From Vreelandella neptunia (GTDB lineage Bacteria; Pseudomonadota; Gammaproteobacteria; Pseudomonadales; Halomonadaceae): a DNA stretch of 64,000 bases. The position numbers were made by a program, and so were the translations under genes. The stretch's first letter is position 1; the number at the start of each line of letters is the position of its first letter. Of the stretch, positions 1-10,553 are shown in pieces. The notes under the pieces were generated by a model. That model searched no databases and was not told the origin of the DNA. It saw nothing but the letters and a program-made list of their open reading frames with translations. The DNA is taken from positions 786,625 to 850,624 of the forward strand of contig NZ_JHQL01000001.1 in assembly GCF_000712975.1 (NCBI RefSeq), given 5' to 3'.

Positions 1-1000
1 TATTGGCACGATCACTGTCAGGTGCTGTAAAGGCTTCGTCATCAAGGCTCCAGGGTAGCCCATCGGCAGGGCCAAACGCGGGACGGCCAAAACCGTTCAG
101 AGCAACATCTACTAGCGTTTCGCGATCCAGTGCCAGGTTGATAGCTTGGCGAATGGCGAGATCAGACGTTACATCGTTACCGATAGGAGCGCCAGACGCG
201 GCCTGCTCGCCTGTGGCAGGCTGCATAGGAAATAAAATACCTCGATTATCAACGCTTTCCATGACGATGCGCTGCATATGACTTGGCAGGTTGGTGGCAA
301 GCGCTGGTGGTACCGCAGCAAGGTCAAGCTGCCCGGCATGGGCCGCACTTAACGTAGACTCGTCGCCAGTAAATACAAACACTAGTCGTTCAAAGGCCGG
401 TAAGGGGCCATAGAAATAGGGATTCCGCTCAACGATTAGTTGCTCACCCTCTTGCCATTCGACTAGGCGATAAGGGCCTGAGCCAAGCGGTCGTCTGCCG
501 TAATCTTCTCGATAACCGTTGTCTCTACTAGCGTTAGGAACGATGCCGAGCGTCATTAGCTGATCAATAAAGGTAATACGCGGCGCGTTTAAAGAGATTT
601 CTACGGTTGTGTTATCAATGGCGCTGGCTTTGTTTAGAGCGCTTAAATCGGCTCGGCCGCCAGCTTGCTTAGCGGCATTAAAGGTGTAGACAACATCTTT
701 GGCAGTCAGCGGTGTGCCGTCACCAAAGCGGGCATCATCGCGAAGAGTGAGCGTCCAGGTGAGTCGATCTTCTGACAGTGCCCATGCGGTTGCTAAGCCG
801 GCTTCCGGAGAATGATCATGGTTACGTGTCAGCAGCGTCGATTGAAAAAGCGGGCTACCGTATTGGCCCCAGCCCAACAGTGGGTCGAAGCCCTGTTCGG
901 GTTCACCACCTATCGCCAAAATTAATTGATCTTTGCTGAAGGCGGGGGAGCTAAGCGCTACGCACGTAGCCGCCAGACCCAGTAAGATAGTGCGACGCAT
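1..1000 (-). CDS. nikA: Nickel ABC transporter substrate-binding protein, partial (C-terminus outside window)
   Basis: Family 5 (peptide/nickel) extracellular solute-binding protein that captures nickel in the periplasm for an ABC importer. The frame is open from the ATG at 998-1000 to the window edge, giving 333 codons. It begins with a signal peptide (MRRTILLGL, then a hydrophobic stretch ending SSPAFS). Family-typical segments follow: the LGWGQYG region, the FGDGTPLTAKDVVYTF block and the GSGPYRLVEW block. The family alone also covers peptides. The nickel assignment comes from the divergent nikR and the perfect NikR operator 22 bp upstream of the start. The nikBCDE permease and ATPase genes would be expected just outside the window. 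Probably repressed by Ni-NikR. Confidence 0.88.
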   Translation of the reverse strand, partial: MRRTILLGLAATCVALSSPAFSKDQLILAIGGEPEQGFDPLLGWGQYGSPLFQSTLLTRNHDHSPEAGLATAWALSEDRLTWTLTLRDDARFGDGTPLTAKDVVYTFNAAKQAGGRADLSALNKASAIDNTTVEISLNAPRITFIDQLMTLGIVPNASRDNGYREDYGRRPLGSGPYRLVEWQEGEQLIVERNPYFYGPLPAFERLVFVFTGDESTLSAAHAGQLDLAAVPPALATNLPSHMQRIVMESVDNRGILFPMQPATGEQAASGAPIGNDVTSDLAIRQAINLALDRETLVDVALNGFGRPAFGPADGLPWSLDDEAFTAPDSDRAN

Positions 1001-1021
1001 TAGGCACCCCAGAAACCGACT

Positions 1022-1049
1022 GTATGATGTTTTTACAATAACATCATAC
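1022..1049. promoter_or_regulatory. NikR operator between nikA and nikR
   Basis: Perfect inverted repeat with 10-bp arms, GTATGATGTT and AACATCATAC, separated by 8 bp. It contains the established NikR recognition form GTATGA-N16-TCATAC without mismatch (half-sites 1022-1027 and 1044-1049). It sits 22 bp upstream of the nikA start and 70 bp upstream of nikR, so it can control nikA and possibly nikR itself. Confidence 0.93.
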
Positions 1050-1119
1050 TTTGAGGGCTGGAAGTCACGGCGGCGCCGCACTTGGGAAGTGTAGTGGCAT
1101 AGTGAGTTGAGGAGAGAGT

Positions 1120-1521
1120 ATGCAACGAGTAACGGTAACGCTGGATGAAGACCTGCTGAGCGAGGTTGATGCATTGATGCATGCACGCGGCTACCAAAAC
1201 CGCTCAGAGACGATACGCGATTTAACACGGAGTGGGTTAAAGCAAGCCAAAGAGGAGGTTGCGCCCGAAGCGCCGTGCATGGGGGCGCTCGTTTATGTTT
1301 ACGATCATGCAGCGCGGGATTTATCGAAACGCTTAACCCGACACTCTCATGATCATCATGATCTAACGCTATCGACGCTTCATGTGCATATTAATCAGGA
1401 TAGCTGTCTGGAAGTGGCGCTATTAAAGGGACAGGGTAGCGCTTTAAAGCAGTTTTCTGATGAAGTGACATCGTCACGTAGCGTGCGCTATGGTCAGTTA
1501 GTGATTATCCCAGAGGAGTAA
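1120..1521 (+). CDS. nikR: Nickel-responsive transcriptional regulator NikR
   Basis: Represses nickel uptake when nickel is bound. 133 residues, the normal family length. Residues 1-45 form the ribbon-helix-helix DNA-binding domain (QRVTVTLDEDLL, then YQNRSETIRDL). The rest is the ACT-like tetramerisation and metal domain. The nickel ligands of the E. coli protein (H76, H87, H89, C95) have counterparts at H77, H88, H90 and C96 with the same spacing. A His-rich run (HSHDHHD) surrounds H77. A good ribosome site (GAGGAGAG) precedes the ATG. Divergent from nikA with the NikR operator between them. Confidence 0.97.
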   Translation: MQRVTVTLDEDLLSEVDALMHARGYQNRSETIRDLTRSGLKQAKEEVAPEAPCMGALVYVYDHAARDLSKRLTRHSHDHHDLTLSTLHVHINQDSCLEVALLKGQGSALKQFSDEVTSSRSVRYGQLVIIPEE

Positions 1522-1549
1522 AGAGGAAAAGTGGAGGAGCGCCCATTAA

Positions 1550-1574
1550 AAAGGGCGGCCCTAGGCCGCCCTTT
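1550..1574. terminator. Bidirectional terminator between nikR and slyD
   Basis: 11-bp perfect stem AAAGGGCGGCC / GGCCGCCCTTT with a 3-nt loop, flanked by A and T runs on both sides. It serves both convergent genes. Confidence 0.85.
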
Positions 1575-1592
1575 AAGCACGCGATCAGCAAC

Positions 1593-2075
1593 TTAGTGCT
1601 CTACGCCGCCTTCGCCGTGCACGTGACCGTGCTCGACTTCTTCCTGGCTTGCTTCACGAACGGTCGCAATCTCAACGTCAAAGTTAAGGTGCTGACCAGC
1701 CAGTGGGTGGTTGCCATCAACCACAACTGTGTCGCCTTCTACTTTCTTGACGGTAACCATCAGCGGGCCGCCTTGAGTCTGAGCTTGGAACTGCATGCCT
1801 GGCTCAATGCTTTCAACACCTTGGAACGCATCGCGAGGTACTTCTTGCATCAGCTGTTCTTGAACTTCACCGTAGCCCTCTTCTGGGGTTACTTTTACGT
1901 TCAGCTTATCGCCTTCGGCACGGCCTTCGAGTTCTTTTTCCAGACCCGGAATAATATTGCCAGCGCCGTGTAGATACGTCAGCGGCTCACGGCCTTCGGA
2001 ACTGTCTAGCACTTCACCTGCATCATTGGTCAGGGTGTAGTGGAACGCGACAACCGAGTTTTGCGCAATTTGCAT
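1593..2075 (-). CDS. slyD: FKBP-type peptidyl-prolyl cis-trans isomerase SlyD
   Basis: Cytoplasmic proline isomerase and chaperone. In E. coli it also hands nickel to hydrogenase maturation proteins. 160 residues: FKBP half (FHYTLTNDAGEVLDSS at the start), insert-in-flap chaperone domain in the middle, FKBP end (GNHPLAGQHLNFDVEI). The C-terminal metal tail is short, with only a few His (EHGHVHGEGGVEH) and no Cys, unlike the long His/Cys tail of E. coli SlyD. Convergent with nikR through a shared terminator. The nickel locus next door fits a nickel role, but with this tail the capacity is probably modest. Confidence 0.93.
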   Translation of the reverse strand: MQIAQNSVVAFHYTLTNDAGEVLDSSEGREPLTYLHGAGNIIPGLEKELEGRAEGDKLNVKVTPEEGYGEVQEQLMQEVPRDAFQGVESIEPGMQFQAQTQGGPLMVTVKKVEGDTVVVDGNHPLAGQHLNFDVEIATVREASQEEVEHGHVHGEGGVEH

Positions 2076-2253
2076 TTAATAACCTTTCGGTGAGTGCATG
2101 TCCCAACATGGTAACGCGTGAGAGCTTGCTTGTCAGGGGGTAAGCAGGCTTTTTCCACCTACCACACCTTTGGCGCTATTGCGCCACGGGGTAACCGGGG
2201 ATACCCTACGACAATCTTTTTTCCCCCTAAGACAACCTTCACTGGAGTTGGTT

Positions 2254-2535
2254 ATGACGATCTTATTGATTTGGGTTATTGCTTTTGTGCTAATTGCCTA
2301 CTTTGCGAATAAACGCTGGGATAATGGTGTAAGCCAGGGATTGGATAAAATGCTACCTGGCGTATTAAAAACCCATGGGGAGAACCGCTATCTGTGGGTA
2401 ATAGCATTAGCTGTACTGGGGGCAACTACCTTGATTCGCCCTGTCGACATCCTTCTTGTCGTTATCTTGCTGGCCATCATCGGCTTGATTATTGCTAAAC
2501 TTGCCAACTGGGCCAGCAATAAAGTGACCCACTAA
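2254..2535 (+). CDS. Small membrane protein of unknown function (93 aa)
   Basis: I do not recognise this protein. The ATG at 2254 is chosen because a GGAG site lies 6 bp upstream; the frame is open further upstream without a comparable site. Two hydrophobic stretches are visible: residues 1-16 (TILLIWVIAFVLIAYFA) and about 55-85, which looks like one or two membrane segments (LWVIALAVLGATTLI and ILLVVILLAIIGLIIA). A short charged part with RWDNG lies between them. Probably an inner-membrane protein. Monocistronic, ending before a strong terminator. Confidence 0.7.
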   Translation: MTILLIWVIAFVLIAYFANKRWDNGVSQGLDKMLPGVLKTHGENRYLWVIALAVLGATTLIRPVDILLVVILLAIIGLIIAKLANWASNKVTH

Positions 2536-2605
2536 TGCATTCAAGTGATCTACTAAGTTTTCAAGTGACTGACTAAAACATGCCTTGTTAATCGTCAACA
2601 AAGGC

Positions 2606-2647
2606 GAAAAAATGCCCGGCCAAATTGATTTGGCCGGGCATTTTTCT
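2606..2647. terminator. Rho-independent terminator after the small membrane protein
   Basis: Long perfect stem AAATGCCCGGCCAAAT / ATTTGGCCGGGCATTT followed by a T run. The flanking A run makes it usable in both directions, so it may also serve the convergent lipoprotein gene. Confidence 0.9.
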
Positions 2648-2696
2648 GTTACAGCGCTAACTACATTATTGAATGGGAGTGCTTGGTCAAGTGTGC

Positions 2697-3164
2697 TTAG
2701 TAGGGAGCTACGCTTAAGTTAGCGCCACTACCAATCAAGCGAACACGTTGCCCGGCTTGATACTGACGGTCAGCGCTCTGTACTACGATGACGTCGGTGC
2801 CATCATCACGACGGATTTCCATTTCTAATGCATTAATACGGTTTGCGCGGTCTTCTGCCGCAGTACCAGCAATGGCACCACCCAATGCGCCCGCGACGGT
2901 GGCTAACTGACGACCAGAGCCGCCACCTACTTGGCTACCCAACAGGCCGCCGATGACAGCGCCGCCGCCGCCGCCCAACAAGTTGCCTGTACGGCTGTCA
3001 GCCTGGATTTGTACAGGACGAACCGCAACGATGGTGCCATAGGTGACGCTTTGGCCTGTTTGCGCTTGATTGCCACGATATACATCACCTGAATAAGGCG
3101 CAGTGTTTGCACAGCCTGCCAGCGTGAGAATGCTCAATGCTGCAATCGGTAGTAAACGTTTCAT
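2697..3164 (-). CDS. Glycine-zipper outer-membrane lipoprotein (SlyB/Pcp-like)
   Basis: 155 residues with a lipoprotein signal peptide: MKRLLPIAALSILTLAGC with lipobox LAGC and acylated Cys18. Residues about 64-103 form a glycine zipper (GGGGGAVIGGLLGSQVGGG, then VAGALGGAIAGTAAED), the 2TM glycine-zipper domain of the SlyB/Pcp group. The C-terminal part is a small beta domain (IVVQSADRQYQAGQRVRLIG) typical of this family. In E. coli SlyB belongs to the PhoPQ regulon; no such control can be read here. Monocistronic. Confidence 0.85.
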   Translation of the reverse strand: MKRLLPIAALSILTLAGCANTAPYSGDVYRGNQAQTGQSVTYGTIVAVRPVQIQADSRTGNLLGGGGGAVIGGLLGSQVGGGSGRQLATVAGALGGAIAGTAAEDRANRINALEMEIRRDDGTDVIVVQSADRQYQAGQRVRLIGSGANLSVAPY

Positions 3165-3410
3165 TCAAACCTCCAGTGTGTCTTGACCCGCATGGCTGCA
3201 GGGCAGCTGCGATGGCGATGCGTTGGTTAGTTATAGAACAGTGTTCGCTAAAGATAACCTAAGCGATTAGATTTGACTAGCTAACCAGAAAAAAGATCAC
3301 TTGTTAAAGTGTAGACAAGTATTAAGAAAGCAATGTGTAAAAACCGGCACGATGCTTAATGGAAGGAGTTTAGGAAGGTAAGGGAAGAGTGTTCTTGATA
3401 TAAAACGACA

Positions 3411-3436
3411 AAAAACAGGGGGCTTTAGCCCCCTGT
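3411..3436 (-). terminator. Terminator of aceA
   Basis: Stem ACAGGGGGCT / AGCCCCCTGT. Read on the minus strand it is followed by a run of U (A run at 3410-3415 on the plus strand), so it is oriented for aceA. Confidence 0.8.
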
Positions 3437-3462
3437 TGTGTTCTGCAAACTTAACGTTGCGT

Positions 3463-5061
3463 TTAGCCGAACTGGTTCATGGTGTTGTCTTTACCGCCGG
3501 CTTTAAGGGCTGCATCACCGTGGAAAAACTCTTTATGATCGTCGCCAATGTTAGAGCCAGCCATGTCCTGGTGCCGTACAGTAGCGATGCCCTGACGAAT
3601 TTCCTGGCGCTGTACTCCTGCAACGTAGGCCAGCATGCCTTCGTCGCCAAAGTAACCTTTTGCCAAGTTGTCAGTGGAGAGTGCGGCCGTGTGGTAGGTC
3701 GGCAGCGTGATCAGGTGGTGGAAGATACCTGCTTCACGAGCGCCGTCACGCTGGAAGTTACGTGTCCACTCATCTGCTAGCTGACCAAGCTCGGTGTTGT
3801 CGTACTCAACACCCATCAGCTTGTCACGCTGGTAAGCAGACACATCTTTGCCTTCTTTTTCCCAGGCATCGAATACTTGCTGGCGGAAGTTCAGCGTCCA
3901 GTTAAACGAGGGTGAGTTGTTGTAAACCAGCTTCGCATCAGGCACAACATCGCGGATACGATTAACCATGCTGGCGATTTGGCCAACGTGGGGCTTCTCA
4001 GTTTCAATCCACAGCAGGTCGGCACCGTTTTGCAGGCTGGTGATACAGTCAAGCACAACGCGGTCTTCGCCGGTACCTGGTTTGAACTGGTAGAGGCCTG
4101 ATGCCAACCGTTTTGGCTTAACTAGCTTGCCATTTTGCTTGATGACTACGTCGCCGTTATTGATATCGCTAGCATTTTCGATGACATCGCCATCCAAGAA
4201 GCTGTTGTACTGGTCGCCCAGATCGCCGGGTTCATTGGTGACTGCAATTTTCTGAGTAAGACCTGCGCCTAGCGAGTCGGTACGCGCCACGATAACGCCA
4301 TCTTCAATGCCAAGCTCAAGGAAGGCGTAACGCACTGCATTGATTTTAGCCAGGAAGTCTTCGTGGGGAACGGTGACTTTGCCATCTTGGTGGCCGCACT
4401 GCTTCTCATCGGAAACCTGGTTTTCAAGCTGGATACAGCAAGCACCCGCCTGGATGAATTTTTTGGCCAGCAGGTACGTTGCTTCGGCATTACCAAAGCC
4501 AGCATCGATGTCAGCAATGATCGGTACGATATGCGTCTCGTAGTTGTCGATTTTGCTGATCAGCTCTTGTTCTTTAGCGCTATCGCCTGCTTCTTTAGCA
4601 TCATCCAGGGCACGGAAAAGGTGGTTAAGTTCCCATGCGTCTGCTTGCTTCAAGAAGGTGTAAAGCTCTTCAATTAGATTAGCGACCGACGTTTTTTCAT
4701 GCATTGACTGATCGGGCAGCGGGCCAAATTCAGAGCGCAGGGCAGCAACCATCCAGCCTGAAAGGTAAAGGTAGCTACGCTTGGTAGTACCAAAATGTTT
4801 TTTAATGGAAATCATTTTTTGCTGGCCAATAAAACCATGCCAGCACCCCAGAGACTGCGTGTACTTAGACGTATCAGCATCGTAGGCTGCCATGTCTTCA
4901 CGCATAATTTTTGCCGTGTAACGTGCAATGTCCAAACCGGTATGGAAACGGTTCTGAGCACGCATGCGTGCAGCGTATTCAGGTTTGATCGCTTCCCATT
5001 TGCCGCCTTGAGCTTCGCGCAGTTGGGCCATTGCTTTGATATCGTCGAGCAGTCCTGACAT
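3463..5061 (-). CDS. aceA: Isocitrate lyase
   Basis: Cleaves isocitrate to glyoxylate and succinate, the first step of the glyoxylate shunt, needed for growth on acetate and fatty acids. 532 residues, the longer gammaproteobacterial form (E. coli has 434). The catalytic motif is KQCGH at 220-224, with Cys222 as catalytic base. The upstream metal/substrate region (IADIDAGFGN, 182-191) and the conserved ENQVSDEK precede it. Preceded by a 446-bp leader and transcribed alone. Malate synthase is not in the window. The competing enzyme at the isocitrate branch point, icd, lies about 7 kb away. Confidence 0.96.
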   Translation of the reverse strand: MSGLLDDIKAMAQLREAQGGKWEAIKPEYAARMRAQNRFHTGLDIARYTAKIMREDMAAYDADTSKYTQSLGCWHGFIGQQKMISIKKHFGTTKRSYLYLSGWMVAALRSEFGPLPDQSMHEKTSVANLIEELYTFLKQADAWELNHLFRALDDAKEAGDSAKEQELISKIDNYETHIVPIIADIDAGFGNAEATYLLAKKFIQAGACCIQLENQVSDEKQCGHQDGKVTVPHEDFLAKINAVRYAFLELGIEDGVIVARTDSLGAGLTQKIAVTNEPGDLGDQYNSFLDGDVIENASDINNGDVVIKQNGKLVKPKRLASGLYQFKPGTGEDRVVLDCITSLQNGADLLWIETEKPHVGQIASMVNRIRDVVPDAKLVYNNSPSFNWTLNFRQQVFDAWEKEGKDVSAYQRDKLMGVEYDNTELGQLADEWTRNFQRDGAREAGIFHHLITLPTYHTAALSTDNLAKGYFGDEGMLAYVAGVQRQEIRQGIATVRHQDMAGSNIGDDHKEFFHGDAALKAGGKDNTMNQFG

Positions 5062-5507
5062 AAGCTGTTTCCTCCGGGGTCGTGATAGCTATTCGCAAGT
5101 TAGCTTATTCTTATGCTGCACCTGCGAAGATGTGTTCAGCATTATCGAAATTCACCGCGCTGTCTCTACGCCAATTGTCTCAGAGCAAAACGTCTCTTAG
5201 CCAAACGTCGCATCAAAGAGTAACTGTTGTTGAGGCGCTTCTTTAAACGTCGATTACAGCGTTTTCAGTTTGGCGACGTTAAAGTTTTCGCCATAACGCT
5301 GCGGTGCAATAACTATCAACGAGAACGGCAGGTTCAACAATTGTCACTTGGGGGCAGAAGGGGTTGTAGCTCGACTACAGGAGCGTAGTAAAACGCACTG
5401 TTTGTGTAGTCGTTTTTCGTCAGATGAGCTGTAAATAGGGCAAAAAAAGCGCCACATGGTTAATAGCGCTTTCATTGTTTGATTGCAACGGTGGTGAAAA
5501 AGGAAGA
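5062..5507. other. Intergenic region upstream of aceA
   Basis: 446 bp without a credible gene. It must hold the aceA promoter. An inverted repeat TGTAG-N5-CTACA at 5365-5379 could be an operator. Phrases resembling AAACGTCG recur near 5210-5250 and as CGACGTT near 5275. The right end holds the terminator of the roxA operon. I cannot assign a regulator. Confidence 0.5.
5442..5472 (-). terminator. Terminator of the roxA-GNAT operon
   Basis: On the minus strand AAAGCGC, a 13-nt loop, GCGCTTT, then a U run. It lies just downstream of the GNAT stop codon. Confidence 0.75.
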
Positions 5508-5930
5508 TTACAGCGTTAGTGACATCTCCCGATGAGGTATTCCAGCATCCATAAAGATGTCGCCATGCGCTATAAAACCTAAGCGCTGATAAAAGGCCAG
5601 GGCGTGTAACTGAGCGCTCAGTGCTACATGGTGATGGCCAGCTTCTTGGGCAGCCTGTATGGCAGCTTCCATGAGTTGATAGCCAATGCCAGCGCCACGC
5701 GCGCCATCTACTACCGCAACACGCCCAATATGGCCGTCGGGTAGCAGTCGTGCCGTTCCCACTGGCTGACCCTCAAGATAGGCGATGAAATGGCGACACT
5801 CTTCGTCACGGCCATCCCATTCTTCCTCTTGCGGTACGCATTGCTCTTCGATAAACACCACGCGGCGTATTTCGGAGGCTTCGTCCTTTAGCGTACTCCA
5901 ATCACCGTTAATGATTGTTATCGTCGTCAC
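5508..5930 (-). CDS. GNAT family N-acetyltransferase (ElaA/YjcF-like)
   Basis: 140-residue single-domain acetyltransferase. The acetyl-CoA loop is visible as RVAVVDGARGAGIGYQLM (about 70-87, Q/RxxGxG/A form). The N-terminal VFIEEQCVP.EEEWDG block is typical of the ElaA/YjcF branch, and LGFIAHGD near the end is the usual beta strand. Start is GTG: a GAGGAG site formed by the last codons of roxA lies just upstream, and only 2 bp separate the genes, so translation is probably coupled. The substrate cannot be read from sequence. Confidence 0.85.
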   Translation of the reverse strand: MTTITIINGDWSTLKDEASEIRRVVFIEEQCVPQEEEWDGRDEECRHFIAYLEGQPVGTARLLPDGHIGRVAVVDGARGAGIGYQLMEAAIQAAQEAGHHHVALSAQLHALAFYQRLGFIAHGDIFMDAGIPHREMSLTL

Positions 5931-5932
5931 CG

Positions 5933-7114
5933 CTACTCCTCGTCATCCTCTTCGCCCATAAAGCCTAAGCTTCCAGTGTTTACTAACTGTGTTATCAGGG
6001 CTGCCGCCCCATCAATGGCGAGTACGTCTTCATACATGGGTGACGGGTCGGCAAGCCGCTTGGCAAGTTCTTTTGAACAAGGATGTCCGTCGCCGTCTAC
6101 AAAGAGCGTGGTGCCGTTGGCATCGCTTCGCCAAGCAAAGCGGGAACCTGGCATATGAAACAGTGGTTCACCGTGTTGTAGTTGAGCAACAAGGTCAGCT
6201 TCAGTCATTGGCACTTCAAGGGGCGCTACTTGGTCAATATATTTCGGTTGGGTCATGACGCGACCGAACCACTGAGCTATTTGCTCAGGATTATCCAAAG
6301 TGGAAAGTACGAACTGGCGCATACGCTCAACGGCAGCATCATCGAACTCACCGACTTGGCTGGCAGGTGCCATGCCTGCATCGCTATAGCGGTGAGAGTC
6401 AGAAAGCTGCTCTCCGAGATAGTCTGCGTAGGATGTAATGGCTTCATCCGCTGATGGTGCCCTAAACCCTACCGAGATAGTCATGCAGTCGTCGGTTTGG
6501 CTAACGCCATGGTGCGCCCAACCAGGGGGAAGGTAGAGCATATCGCCTGGTGCTAACGTCCAGTCAGAGTCAGCTTCAATCTCAAAGGTTTCAAGAATAC
6601 GTAGATCGATACCTTGGATAATGGGCGCATTGTCTGGCTGCTTGCCGCCTAGTTGCCAGCGTCGGTGGCCGCTAGCCTGCAATAGGAAAACATCGTATTG
6701 GTCGATATGTGGGCCGACGCTACCGCCAGGCGGCGCATAACTGACCATGATGTCGTCCAATCGCCAGCGGGGAAGGAAATCAAATTCATCCATTAGTGCA
6801 GCGATAGATGGTACGTAGTGATCAACGGCTTGAACCAGGAGACTCCAGTTGCCTTCCGGCAACCGCTCAAAGGTTGCGTCGTCAAACGGGCCGTGTGAAA
6901 CCTGCCAGGGGCCATCAGGCCCTTTTTCTTCCACAAGACGTGCTTCTACACCGGGTTCGCAGGCAAGCCCGGCTAGCTCATCGGGGTCGATGGGGCTAAT
7001 AAAGTCGGGGATAGCGCCACGAATCAGCAGCGGCTTCTGCTGCCAGTAATTGGCCAAGAAGTCTTCGGGCGTTAAATCGCCCAACAATGTGAGTGGCTTA
7101 TCGTGTTGGCTCAT
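5933..7114 (-). CDS. roxA: Ribosomal protein uL16 arginine hydroxylase (JmjC/cupin, YcfD)
   Basis: Fe(II)/2-oxoglutarate oxygenase of the YcfD family, which hydroxylates an arginine of 50S protein L16. 393 residues, near the E. coli length. The iron-binding triad is visible: H136-I-D138 in GPHIDQYDVF, and a distal His around 201 in LPPGWAHHGVS. The N-terminal block QQKPLLIRGAIP is family-typical, and a C-terminal dimer/winged-helix part follows. Ends in an acidic run (EEDDEE) that doubles as the ribosome site of the GNAT gene. Sits downstream of purB in a translation-related neighbourhood. Confidence 0.9.
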   Translation of the reverse strand: MSQHDKPLTLLGDLTPEDFLANYWQQKPLLIRGAIPDFISPIDPDELAGLACEPGVEARLVEEKGPDGPWQVSHGPFDDATFERLPEGNWSLLVQAVDHYVPSIAALMDEFDFLPRWRLDDIMVSYAPPGGSVGPHIDQYDVFLLQASGHRRWQLGGKQPDNAPIIQGIDLRILETFEIEADSDWTLAPGDMLYLPPGWAHHGVSQTDDCMTISVGFRAPSADEAITSYADYLGEQLSDSHRYSDAGMAPASQVGEFDDAAVERMRQFVLSTLDNPEQIAQWFGRVMTQPKYIDQVAPLEVPMTEADLVAQLQHGEPLFHMPGSRFAWRSDANGTTLFVDGDGHPCSKELAKRLADPSPMYEDVLAIDGAAALITQLVNTGSLGFMGEEDDEE

Positions 7115-7169
7115 GGCGTTATCCTAGTTCAAATGAGCGCTGCGTCTTACTAAGGGCGCAGTGCGTCGT

Positions 7170-8680
<1,511 letters not shown>

Positions 8681-8702
8681 GCCTAGATGAGCGGTGGGCG
8701 CG

Positions 8703-9341
8703 TTAGCCAAGGCTATCAAGCGCCCGCCTCAACGCTTTACGCTGGAAAACAAGCTTCCAGCGACGGCCGCCTTGCTGATGCCATAACAGCGCAAAACGAA
8801 TGCCGGCCATCAAGCAGGCGCGCACCCTTTCAGGCATCATACGAGTCTGCAGTAAAGAGGGATCGCCCTGAACCACGATGCGGGTTTTAAACGTCGAAAT
8901 GGTCTCTTGGTAGGCATCACCGAGGCTTGCAATCACATTTTCATGGGTGCTGCCAAAGTGCTCTGCCTGTCCCTGTACATGGGAAAGCTTTTGACCAAGT
9001 AACTCCATCATATGGCGGTCGGTGCGCAGTTTATTCATTAAAAGTAGCAGCGAAAAACCGTAACGGAGAACCACAGGATTAGCTTGTTTACGGCCAACCA
9101 GGGCTTCGAGTGTTTCTAATCCGCGGCGTAAATTGTTGGGGTGGCCGCCATAAATAGCCTCAAAGCTTGCTGGGTTGGTGTCCACGGTTGCATTGATGAG
9201 TGTTTCCCAGGCACGGGGATCGACTTGCCCGGTGCGCGCGAGTTCATCTACTAAACTAGCGGATTGAAAGACACCGGCCAGCGCTAGTGCTTGACGCGTG
9301 GCTTGAGAATCTGGTGCGCGATGAATAGGGGTAGCGCTCAT
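8703..9341 (-). CDS. hflD: High frequency lysogenization protein HflD homologue
   Basis: 212 residues from the ATG at 9339-9341, which overlaps the mnmA stop as ATGA and so points to translational coupling. Helical protein with the family segments [23 protein letters not shown] (in two parts) and [14 protein letters not shown]. In E. coli HflD is a peripheral membrane protein that affects lambda CII stability; its native role is unclear. Position between mnmA and purB is conserved in many gammaproteobacteria. Confidence 0.93.
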   Translation of the reverse strand: MSATPIHRAPDSQATRQALALAGVFQSASLVDELARTGQVDPRAWETLINATVDTNPASFEAIYGGHPNNLRRGLETLEALVGRKQANPVVLRYGFSLLLLMNKLRTDRHMMELLGQKLSHVQGQAEHFGSTHENVIASLGDAYQETISTFKTRIVVQGDPSLLQTRMMPERVRACLMAGIRFALLWHQQGGRRWKLVFQRKALRRALDSLG

Positions 9342-10486
9342 GCAGCGGTCTCCGTGGTGTTCCAAATGGCGCGAATAACGCCGCCGCCTAAGCAAATATC
9401 ATCATCATAAAGTACCAATGACTGGCCAGGTGTTACCGCCCACTGAGGATCATCAAACACCACTTCAACAGTGCCGTCGGGCAACGTATGGACTTCACAC
9501 GGGCAATCACTTTGACGATAGCGGGTTTTGGCGGTGTAACGGCCATGTGCGGCTGGCGGTTCACCTGCTACCCAGTCCATGGCTTCAGTGGCCAATGCAT
9601 TGGTAAACAGCAGGGGGTGATGCTTGCCTTGGACGGCAATCAATACATTGCGCTCAAGGTCTTTGGCCGCCACGTACCATGGGTCTTCCGAATAGTTGGC
9701 TAAGCCACCAATGCCTAGCCCTTGACGCTGTCCCAGGGTGTAGTACATCAGTCCCATATGCTTGCCAATGACATCGCCTTCGGGCGTTTCAATGTTGCCG
9801 GGTTGTGCGGGCAGGTATTGCTGCAAAAAGTCGCGGAAGCGGCGCTCACCGATAAAGCAAATACCAGTAGAGTCTTTTTTCTTGGCGGTAATAAGATCGT
9901 GCTGTTCTGCCAAGGCTCTAACGACAGGTTTTTCCAGCTCACCAACAGGAAACAGAGTACGGGCAATTGCCGCTTCAGGCACAGCGTGTAGGAAATAGCT
10001 TTGATCTTTATTGCTATCCACACCTTTTAGCAGGCGTGGACGCCCTTCGCGAACTCCTTGTCGAACATAGTGCCCGGTTGCGATTTTATCGGCGCCTAAC
10101 ATTTCAGCGTAGTCTAGAAAGACCTTAAATTTGATCTCTCGGTTACATAGAATATCGGGATTGGGCGTTCTGCCCGCTTTATATTCGGCCAAAAAGTGCT
10201 CGAAGACGTTATCCCAATACTCGGATGCGAAATTGGCCGTATGCAACTTGATGCCCAGCTTCTCACACACGGCCTCTGCATCGGCAAGGTCTTCTTTTGC
10301 CGTGCAGTATTCGGTGCCGTCGTCTTCATCCCAATTCTTCATAAACAGGCCCTCAACCTCGTACCCTTGTTGGAGTAGAAGGAGAGCAGAAACCGATGAG
10401 TCAACGCCGCCCGACATACCAACGATTACTTTTTGGGTCTCGGGCGCTTCAGGAATAGACGTGCCATGGGTGGATGTCATTGGCAT
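9338..10486 (-). CDS. mnmA: tRNA-specific 2-thiouridylase MnmA
   Basis: Adds sulfur to U34 of tRNAs for Lys, Glu and Gln. 382 residues. PP-loop ATP site GMSGGVDSS at about 23-31, [11 protein letters not shown] just after, first catalytic Cys in [12 protein letters not shown] and second in [12 protein letters not shown], plus the C-terminal beta-barrel. An alternative start two codons later (MTSTHG) is possible. Followed by hflD with a 4-bp overlap. The tRNA-Glu(UUC) genes near 48 kb encode one of its substrates. Confidence 0.96.
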   Translation of the reverse strand: MPMTSTHGTSIPEAPETQKVIVGMSGGVDSSVSALLLLQQGYEVEGLFMKNWDEDDGTEYCTAKEDLADAEAVCEKLGIKLHTANFASEYWDNVFEHFLAEYKAGRTPNPDILCNREIKFKVFLDYAEMLGADKIATGHYVRQGVREGRPRLLKGVDSNKDQSYFLHAVPEAAIARTLFPVGELEKPVVRALAEQHDLITAKKKDSTGICFIGERRFRDFLQQYLPAQPGNIETPEGDVIGKHMGLMYYTLGQRQGLGIGGLANYSEDPWYVAAKDLERNVLIAVQGKHHPLLFTNALATEAMDWVAGEPPAAHGRYTAKTRYRQSDCPCEVHTLPDGTVEVVFDDPQWAVTPGQSLVLYDDDICLGGGVIRAIWNTTETAA

Positions 10487-10553
10487 CCTCAGTTGAAGTA
10501 GTGTGCAATTGGGCGCTGATTATACACGATGGAGGCTTGGTGCTTCGAGTGCT

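Noticed and set aside
3361..3436. Four GGA motifs before a hairpin on the plus strand, a possible second CsrA-binding RNA
   Set aside because: The GGA are not in hairpin loops and the hairpin lacks a T run on this strand; it is the aceA terminator read backwards.
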